Translations under genes and position numbers: made by a program
Shown here: in pieces, positions 1 through 4,103 of the stretch
Layout: every line of letters begins with the position of its first letter
How positions within the stretch are numbered: the stretch's first letter is position 1
The notes under the pieces: generated by a model
Told to the model about the DNA's origin: nothing
The model's database searches: none
Seen by the model: the letters and a program-made list of their open reading frames with translations, nothing else
Origin: Zavarzinia sp.
GTDB lineage: Bacteria; Pseudomonadota; Alphaproteobacteria; Zavarziniales; Zavarziniaceae
Reading direction: 5' to 3'
NCBI GenBank assembly: GCA_028694545.1
Contig: JAQVKV010000049.1
Coordinates: 1-9,164 of the forward strand
DNA length: 9,164 nt

Positions 1-651
1 GGTCGAGCGCACGGTGCGGTTCGGCCCGCCGCCCTCGTAATCGTCGGTACGCGACCACGAACCGGCATAGCCGACGCTCAATCTGTCCGTCGCCACCGTC
101 GTGTCGCCGGAGACGGTGAGAGCGTCGCCGTTGGAGCGGTAGAAGGTGGAGACGCGGCCGGTGACCAGCTCTTCGCCCGTGGGCGCGAACCTGGGGGCCG
201 TCGGTTCGACCACGATGGTGCCGCCGAGGCTGTCGCCGCCGAGGCTGACCGGCGTGACGCCGGCTATCGCCTCGATGCTCTCGATCCGTCCGGGCTCGAT
301 ATAGGACAGCGCCGGATTCATGTGATTGGGGCAAGCGGCGGTGACCGACATGCCGTCCAGCAGAATACGCACCCGGTCGTCGGCCAGGCCGTTCAGTACT
401 GGCAGGCTGGAAATGGCGCCGCCGGTCTTCAGGCTGACGCCGGGCTGGCCGGCCAGCAGGCGGGCGCTATCGGGTGACGGTACGCCAGCCTCGCGGATTT
501 CATCGGCGGAGACGGTGGCATCGGTGGCATCCGCGCGGCCTTCGACGACGACGGTCGGCAGCTGCACGGGTTCTTCCGCAAGCGCCGCGACGGGGGTGGT
601 GGCGGCCAGCAGGGCGAAGAGGGACGTGGTACGAGACAAGGATCTGGGCAT
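1..651 (-). CDS. TonB-dependent copper receptor, OprC/NosA type (N-terminal part)
   Basis: Outer-membrane TonB-dependent receptor, cut at the left edge; 217 N-terminal residues are visible. Residues 1-25 form a signal peptide ending in VAALA, with cleavage likely before EEPVQ. A TonB-box-like stretch (LPTVVVEG, 31-38) follows. The plug domain then has the usual VLNGLADDRVRILLDG segment (85-100) and a GGDSLGGTIVVEP segment. Residues 107-111 read CPNHM and are followed by NPALSYIEP. In Pseudomonas OprC a CxxxM pair at the equivalent plug position is part of the copper-binding site, so copper uptake is the best call. The ATG at 649-651 has a weak GGAA ribosome site upstream. The DUF2946 gene lies 91 bases upstream on the same strand, a partner often found beside such receptors. 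The second half of the copper site (HxM in the barrel) lies outside the window, so metal specificity is inferred from the plug alone. Confidence 0.92.
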   Translation of the reverse strand, partial: MPRSLSRTTSLFALLAATTPVAALAEEPVQLPTVVVEGRADATDATVSADEIREAGVPSPDSARLLAGQPGVSLKTGGAISSLPVLNGLADDRVRILLDGMSVTAACPNHMNPALSYIEPGRIESIEAIAGVTPVSLGGDSLGGTIVVEPTAPRFAPTGEELVTGRVSTFYRSNGDALTVSGDTTVATDRLSVGYAGSWSRTDDYEGGGPNRTVRST

Positions 652-742
652 GACTATTTCCGTATGACGGGCGTGCACGCACATCCACGCCGCCGGGGCG
701 CGGATGGTGGGCGTTCGATGGGTGTTGGTCGAAGAGCCGGTG

Positions 743-1156
743 TCAGACGGAAAGGGGCGGGCCGCGCGGCTGGCTGCCCACCGCATGGGCAAGGCGGGGC
801 GGCGCCAGGGGCTGGCGGCGCCAGTCGGCCCGGCCAAAGGCGACAGGGCTCGCGAGGGCGACGATCGTCGGCGCCACATAATGCCCGGCCAGGTCGACGG
901 TGATGCAGATCTGGCAGCCGTGGCCGGGGACCGCCGGTGCCTTGCGGCCATCGTCGGCCGGCACGGCGGTGGAGCAGAGATTGGCGGCGAGGGCCCAGCT
1001 CAGGCCCTCCAGCGTCATCGGGCTGGCGGAATCACCGATTCGGGCTGTCGGCATCGGCGACAACGGGGCGACGATCTGCAGCAGAAGCGCCAGGCAGGCG
1101 AGCAGTACCGCCTTCCTCCGCCCCCAACGGCCGCTTTTCCGATCGCCCCGATACAA
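743..1156 (-). CDS. DUF2946 family periplasmic protein, probable copper-uptake accessory
   Basis: Small exported protein of 137 residues from the chosen start. A basic N-terminus (YRGDRKSGRWGRRK) leads into a hydrophobic segment (16-31), a signal peptide or membrane anchor. A conserved metal- or redox-like element HGCQIC (H79, C81, C84) and an extra C61 follow. The protein ends in RGPPLSV, like the R-[AG]-P-P tail of DUF2946 members. The biochemical role of DUF2946 is unknown; members commonly sit beside TonB-dependent copper receptors, as here. The start is uncertain. The frame extends to a TTG at 1210, but its only AGGAG is about 15 bases away, and that start would put a promoter-like box and a palindrome over the coding start. 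The TTG at 1156 has AGGGGGA about 8 bases upstream and gives a normal signal-peptide n-region. It is probably cotranscribed with the receptor. Confidence 0.85.
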   Translation of the reverse strand: MYRGDRKSGRWGRRKAVLLACLALLLQIVAPLSPMPTARIGDSASPMTLEGLSWALAANLCSTAVPADDGRKAPAVPGHGCQICITVDLAGHYVAPTIVALASPVAFGRADWRRQPLAPPRLAHAVGSQPRGPPLSV

Positions 1157-1198
1157 CTTCGCGTCCCCCTGCGCCCGCGCGGCATGAAAGCGCGGACA

Positions 1199-1211
1199 AT
1201 TGCGACGCAAT
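1199..1211. promoter_or_regulatory. Perfect 13-bp palindrome, candidate TetR-1 operator
   Basis: ATTGCG-A-CGCAAT is a perfect inverted repeat with 6-bp arms around one central base. It lies between the divergent DUF2946 and TetR-1 genes, over the predicted -10 of the DUF2946 promoter and about 40 bases before the TetR-1 start. TetR-family proteins usually bind palindromes in exactly this position and repress both directions. Which protein binds here is inference; a copper-responsive regulator is an alternative. Confidence 0.5.
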
Positions 1212-1229
1212 GGGCCAGAATCGTACTCC

Positions 1230-1235
1230 TGTCAA
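1230..1235 (-). promoter_or_regulatory. -35-like box for the DUF2946/receptor operon
   Basis: On the minus strand this reads TTGACA, a perfect -35 consensus, pointing toward the DUF2946 gene. The hexamer 17 bases further on (1207-1212, CATTGC) is a poor -10, as is common in GC-rich alphaproteobacteria. Transcription would start near 1200 and leave a leader of about 40 bases before the TTG at 1156. This is a sequence match only. Confidence 0.4.
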
Positions 1236-1248
1236 TGCGAGAGGGACG

Positions 1249-1920
1249 ATGGCCAGAGTGAGGAAGGGGATGCCCCCCGAAGACGAGGCGGCGGCCCTGC
1301 CTGCGGCCGGGGCGCCGCGCCGCCGCCCGGTCCAGGCGCGAGGCCGCAAGCGCGTCGAGCAGATCCTCGGGGCCGCCGAGGCGCTGATCCGCGAGAAGGG
1401 CGTCGACGCCCTGAAGATGAGCGAGATCGCCACGGCCGCCGATGTCCCCATCGGCTCGATCTATCAGTTCTTTTCCGATCGCGGCGCCATCCTGCGGGCG
1501 CTGGCCGAACGCTATATGGCGGCCAACCGGCGCATGACGGAAGCCACGCTGCGCGACATCGGCACGATCGAGGATGCGAAGCGCAAGCTCTGGCAGGTCA
1601 TCGATCAGTCCATCGCCACCACCTGGGCCGATCCCGCCTTTCGCGACGTCTGGTTCGGGCTGCTGGCCGACCGCGAATTGCAGGCCCTGAATCACACCGC
1701 CGCGCGCCAGGTGGCGCTCATCATCGTCGATGCCCTGAAGCCGCTGTTCCCCCATCTCGACCACGATCGGCTGATGCTGGCCGCTTCCACCATGGTGCAC
1801 ATGTCGGAAGGGCTGGTCCGCTCCGTCAGCCTGGAAGAGGAGGCGGTGGGCGCCGCCATGGTGCGCGAGTTCAAGCATCTGGTCGCGCTCTACCTGCGGG
1901 ATCTTTCGATCGAGGAGTGA
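1249..1920 (+). CDS. TetR/AcrR family transcriptional regulator (TetR-1)
   Basis: One-component regulator of 223 residues, normal for TetR. A basic, Arg-rich leader (23-36) precedes helix 1 (RVEQILGAAEALIREKG), then the helix-turn-helix at about 55-75 with the classic IYQFFSDRGAIL recognition helix region (71-82). The C-terminal ligand/dimer half (about 90-220) contains FRDVWFGLLADRE and PHLDHDRL, shared with TetR-3 (see findings). The ATG at 1249 is preceded by GAGAGGG. The frame is open far upstream, but that region belongs to DUF2946 on the other strand. The gene is divergent from the DUF2946/copper-receptor pair, so it probably controls that operon and itself. The ligand is unknown. Confidence 0.92.
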   Translation: MARVRKGMPPEDEAAALPAAGAPRRRPVQARGRKRVEQILGAAEALIREKGVDALKMSEIATAADVPIGSIYQFFSDRGAILRALAERYMAANRRMTEATLRDIGTIEDAKRKLWQVIDQSIATTWADPAFRDVWFGLLADRELQALNHTAARQVALIIVDALKPLFPHLDHDRLMLAASTMVHMSEGLVRSVSLEEEAVGAAMVREFKHLVALYLRDLSIEE

Positions 1921-1930
1921 CGGCCGTCAC
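1917..1930. repeat. 14-bp perfect palindrome over the TetR-1 stop codon
   Basis: GTGACGGCCGTCAC is fully self-complementary and includes the TGA stop of TetR-1. It has no loop and no following T-run, so it would be a weak terminator. It could instead be a protein-binding site, since its TGAC/GTCA half-sites resemble those in the larger repeat just downstream. Confidence 0.45.
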
Positions 1931-1939
1931 GCCTGCCCG

Positions 1940-1945
1940 TTGACA
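1940..1945 (+). promoter_or_regulatory. -35-like box for TetR-2
   Basis: TTGACA is a perfect -35 hexamer, 37 bases before the TetR-2 ATG. A standard spacer puts the -10 near 1963-1968 (TCATTG, weak) and the transcript start near 1975. The mRNA would then be leaderless or nearly so, which fits the lack of a clear ribosome site before 1977. Confidence 0.4.
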
Positions 1946-1948
1946 GTA

Positions 1949-1989
1949 TCGGTGTATTCATGTCATTGGATGTGACATGAATACACCGA
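1949..1989. promoter_or_regulatory. 17-bp perfect inverted repeat, candidate TetR-2 auto-operator
   Basis: The left arm TCGGTGTATTCATGTCA (1949-1965) and the right arm 1973-1989 are exact reverse complements, separated by 7 bases (TTGGATG). The repeat is AT-richer than its surroundings. It starts just after a TTGACA box, covers the expected -10, and extends over the ATG of TetR-2 at 1977. A regulator bound here would block its own transcription. As RNA it would also form a hairpin sequestering the start codon. The binding partner is inferred. Confidence 0.7.
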
Positions 1990-2621
1990 CCAAGACATAT
2001 GACAGTCCCCTGCGCCGCCGCCAGCAGGCCGCCACACGGGACACCATTCTCGAAGCTGCTTCCGCGATCGTGGAGGAGAGGGGGCTGGACGGGCTTTCCT
2101 ATGCCGCCGTTGCCGCCCGCGCCGGCGTGCAGGAACGCACGATCTATCGCCACTTCCCGACGCGGGCCGATCTGCTCGACTCCTTCTGGGCCTGGGTCAA
2201 CCGGGAGGCGGGCATCGCCGGTTTCCCACGCGACGAAGGTGAATTGCGCCGCTTGCCGCCCGAAGTCTACGTAGGCTTCGACCGGCGCGCCGGCATGATG
2301 GCGGCGCTCGTCTATTCAGAGGCCGGGCGTGGCTTTCGCCTGCGCGTGAACGCGGAACGCCAGACCGCCTACCGCGCCGCCCTGGCCGACCGGCTGCGCG
2401 GCCTCGATCCCGCCGTTGCCGACCGGGTCTGCGCGGTGATGCAGTTGCTTTACTCCGCTACCGCCTGGGCGACCATGCGGGATTTCTGGCAGCTCGACGG
2501 CCGCGCCGCGGGCGAAACCGTGGCCTGGGCGATCGAATGCCTGCTGGCCGCGATCGAGAACGGCGGCGTGCCGAAGTCCGGCGCCACACCTTTCCTTTCC
2601 GAAGACGAACGAGACGAATGA
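1977..2621 (+). CDS. TetR/AcrR family transcriptional regulator (TetR-2)
   Basis: TetR-type regulator of 214 residues with a textbook N-terminal DNA-binding domain. Helix 1 is TRDTILEAASAIVEERG (20-36), and the helix-turn-helix spans about 40-60, ending in the canonical RTIYRHFPTRADLL (54-67). The C-terminal half (70-205) is helical and does not match TetR-1 or TetR-3 by eye. The ATG at 1977 is the only plausible start: an in-frame TGA lies at 1941 with no start codon between. No good Shine-Dalgarno precedes it. The gene overlaps the downstream VOC-like gene by the 4 bases ATGA, so the two are probably one transcript and translationally coupled. The regulator may respond to the substrate of that protein (inference). 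Confidence 0.93.
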   Translation: MNTPTKTYDSPLRRRQQAATRDTILEAASAIVEERGLDGLSYAAVAARAGVQERTIYRHFPTRADLLDSFWAWVNREAGIAGFPRDEGELRRLPPEVYVGFDRRAGMMAALVYSEAGRGFRLRVNAERQTAYRAALADRLRGLDPAVADRVCAVMQLLYSATAWATMRDFWQLDGRAAGETVAWAIECLLAAIENGGVPKSGATPFLSEDERDE

Positions 2622-3106
2622 TGCTGTTCCATGCCTCCATTCCGGCGCAGGACGCCGAAAAAGTTGCCGCCGCCCTGGCCGAGATCTGGCAGGGCGAGGC
2701 CATGCCCTTCCCACCGGTGCCCGGCGCCCATGTCGTCTTCGCCGGTGACGAGCGGGCGACGACGATCGAAGTCTATCCGGACGACCGGACCCTCGAACCC
2801 TCGACGGAAGGGGTCGCCATCGGCCTCGGCATGCCGCGCCGTACCTATGTTGGCGATCACATCGCGATCGCCACGGCCCTCTCAGCAGAGGACATCCTGG
2901 ACATCGGGGGCCGCTTTGGCTGGCGCGCCCAGGTGGCGGACCGGGGCGGGATCTTCGGCGTGGTCGAGGTCTGGCTCGAGAACCGTTACATGGTCGAAGT
3001 CCTGACCCCTTCCATGCAGCGCGATTACATGACCCGTGTCACCCCGACCAACTGGCGCGGCATGCTGGCGGCGGGACCGCAGGCGCCCGGCGGTGTCAGG
3101 GCCTAA
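2618..3106 (+). CDS. Conserved hypothetical, VOC/glyoxalase-like fold
   Basis: Soluble protein of 162 residues with no signal peptide. Its sequence suggests two babbb-type halves. The first opens with MLFHASIPAQDAEKVAAAL and ends in TTIEVYPDD; the second opens with DHIAIATALSAEDIL and ends in ENRYMVEVLT. The potential metal ligands are H5, E51, H81 and E127, at the strand positions used by VOC-superfamily enzymes such as glyoxalase I. I read it as a divergent VOC protein, but the activity and substrate are unknown, and I recognise it otherwise only as a conserved hypothetical. The ATG at 2618 overlaps the TetR-2 stop (ATGA); a second ATG at 2621 is equally possible. No independent ribosome site is evident, which supports coupling. 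Confidence 0.8.
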   Translation: MMLFHASIPAQDAEKVAAALAEIWQGEAMPFPPVPGAHVVFAGDERATTIEVYPDDRTLEPSTEGVAIGLGMPRRTYVGDHIAIATALSAEDILDIGGRFGWRAQVADRGGIFGVVEVWLENRYMVEVLTPSMQRDYMTRVTPTNWRGMLAAGPQAPGGVRA

Positions 3107-3135
3107 CGGCCTGCCCCGGCGATTCTTCAGGCCGT
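3106..3135. terminator. Hairpin between convergent genes
   Basis: ACGGCCTG (3106-3113) and CAGGCCGT (3128-3135) form an 8-bp stem with a 14-base loop. It spans the stop codons of the VOC-like gene and the convergent DUF1272 gene. Neither strand has a proper T-tract after the stem, so it may be a bidirectional termination or 3'-end stabilising structure rather than a classical intrinsic terminator. Confidence 0.4.
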
Positions 3136-3378
3136 GCGGCGGATACAGCCGTCCGGCTTGAAGATCCGGGTGGTCGAGGCGGGATTGCGGACGAGTGCGG
3201 CGGCGGGCCGGACGGGCCGGCGGACCAGTTCGCCGCTGCAATTGGGGCAGACATTGTCGAGGACGCTTTCCGCGCAGTCCCGGCAGAAGGTGCACTCGAA
3301 GGTGCAGATCACGGCGTCAGGGCTGTCGGGCGGCAGGTCACGATCGCAACATTCGCATCCGGGGCGCAGTTCGAGCAT
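3127..3378 (-). CDS. DUF1272 domain protein, cysteine-rich zinc-binding
   Basis: Small protein of 83 residues. The first 58 match the DUF1272 pattern: MLELRPGCECCDRDLPPDSP, then C25, C29, C32, C35 and a final CPNC pair (C44, C47), followed by GELVRRPVRP. With C8, C10 and C11 this makes nine cysteines, enough for two zinc sites in a RING- or treble-clef-like knuckle. Function is unknown. Residues 59-83 are a variable tail (ends KPDGCIRRTA). The ATG at 3376-3378 has GGAG 7 bases upstream. The gene is divergent from TetR-3 with about 79 bases between starts, and convergent with the VOC-like gene. Confidence 0.92.
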   Translation of the reverse strand: MLELRPGCECCDRDLPPDSPDAVICTFECTFCRDCAESVLDNVCPNCSGELVRRPVRPAAALVRNPASTTRIFKPDGCIRRTA

Positions 3379-3407
3379 GATGATGCTCCGACGTTAATAC
3401 GCTCTTC

Positions 3408-3437
3408 ACCCTGTCGTGGCACGATGCCATCAGGGGT
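3408..3437. promoter_or_regulatory. Nested inverted repeats in the DUF1272/TetR-3 control region
   Basis: Two overlapping palindromes share bases: TCGTG-G-CACGA (3414-3424) and TGGCA-CGA-TGCCA (3417-3429). An outer pair, CCCTG (3409-3413) and CAGGG (3431-3435), flanks them. The cluster sits midway between the two divergent starts, where an operator for TetR-3 would be expected. The arms are short and the outer pair is one base off-centre, so it is only a candidate. Confidence 0.35.
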
Positions 3438-3457
3438 AGAAGGCAATAAACAGCGCC

Positions 3458-4081
3458 ATGGTGACACATCGACCCGACCTTGCCGACCGTTTGCTGCAGG
3501 CTTCCGGTCAACTGGCACGAGGAAATTCGCTGAAGGCGGTCACGATCGACGCCGCGGCGGCGCTATGCGGCGCCGACCCGTCGGAGGCCCGTCTCGTCTT
3601 CGGTGACGACAAGGGCCTGCGCGATGGTTTGGTCGGCCTCTATCACGCCGCCAATCGCGATGTGCTGTCCTTCGCCATGCGCGAGGTCGCTTCGGTCGAG
3701 GATTTCGTGCGCCAGGCGTGCGAGGCGGTCGAGCATTACTATACGATCTTCCATCAGGACCCGGAGATGCGCGACGTCTGGACCGAGATCCTGACAGACC
3801 GCGACATGCGCGAGACCAATACGGAACATGTCATGCGCAACGCGGCCGGGCTCTATGCCGTCCTGCGCGACCTGCTGCCGCATGTCGACGAGATGGAACT
3901 GACCGCGACGATCGAGCTGATGATCCACATGACCGATGTCGCGGCGCGCTGGGCGGCGACGCGGGACGAGGCCAAGGGGCGCGCCATGCTCGACGCCTTC
4001 TGCCGCATGATCGGCCTGATGGGCGAGGAGATGGTGCGCGCAGACGCAGCCAATGCCCTCAAGGACATGGACGTCCTCTGA
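3458..4081 (+). CDS. TetR-like regulator with divergent DNA-binding domain (TetR-3)
   Basis: Protein of 207 residues with a TetR layout. The C-terminal half matches TetR-1: DPEMRDVWTEILTDRD (101-116) against DPAFRDVWFGLLADRE, then PHVDEMEL (141-148), IHM (156-158) and an EAkGrAM element (171-177). The N-terminal part aligns to a helix-turn-helix (about 27-47, AVTIDAAAALCGADPSEARLVF), but the usual YxxF and flanking residues are replaced and the basic leader is missing. It may bind an unusual site, or no DNA at all. The ATG at 3458 has only a distant AAGG; GTG at 3461 is an alternative. It is divergent from the DUF1272 gene and ends 19 bases from the convergent uvrA stop. Confidence 0.85.
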   Translation: MVTHRPDLADRLLQASGQLARGNSLKAVTIDAAAALCGADPSEARLVFGDDKGLRDGLVGLYHAANRDVLSFAMREVASVEDFVRQACEAVEHYYTIFHQDPEMRDVWTEILTDRDMRETNTEHVMRNAAGLYAVLRDLLPHVDEMELTATIELMIHMTDVAARWAATRDEAKGRAMLDAFCRMIGLMGEEMVRADAANALKDMDVL

Positions 4082-4103
4082 ACCTTTTGCCCGTGACGGT
4101 TCA
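4079..4103. terminator. Inverted repeat joining the stop codons of TetR-3 and uvrA
   Basis: TGAACC (4079-4084) and GGTTCA (4098-4103) form a 6-bp stem with a 13-base loop that includes TTTT. Each arm contains the TGA stop of one of the two convergent genes. The stem is short and lacks a T-tract after it, so a role as bidirectional terminator is only possible. Confidence 0.25.

Noticed and set aside
671..680. GCGTGCACGC palindrome between DUF2946 and the receptor gene.
   Set aside because: A 10-bp GC-rich palindrome is expected by chance in sequence of this composition; no promoter elements surround it.
937..1248. N-terminal extension of TetR-1 by 104 codons.
   Set aside because: The region is coding on the minus strand (DUF2946) and the translated extension is low-complexity Arg/Pro/Ser. 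The ATG at 1249 has a ribosome site and gives a normal TetR length.
2537..2617. Upstream extension of the VOC-like gene.
   Set aside because: These codons lie inside TetR-2 and read as Arg-rich shadow sequence. The overlapping ATGA start at 2618 is typical of coupled genes.
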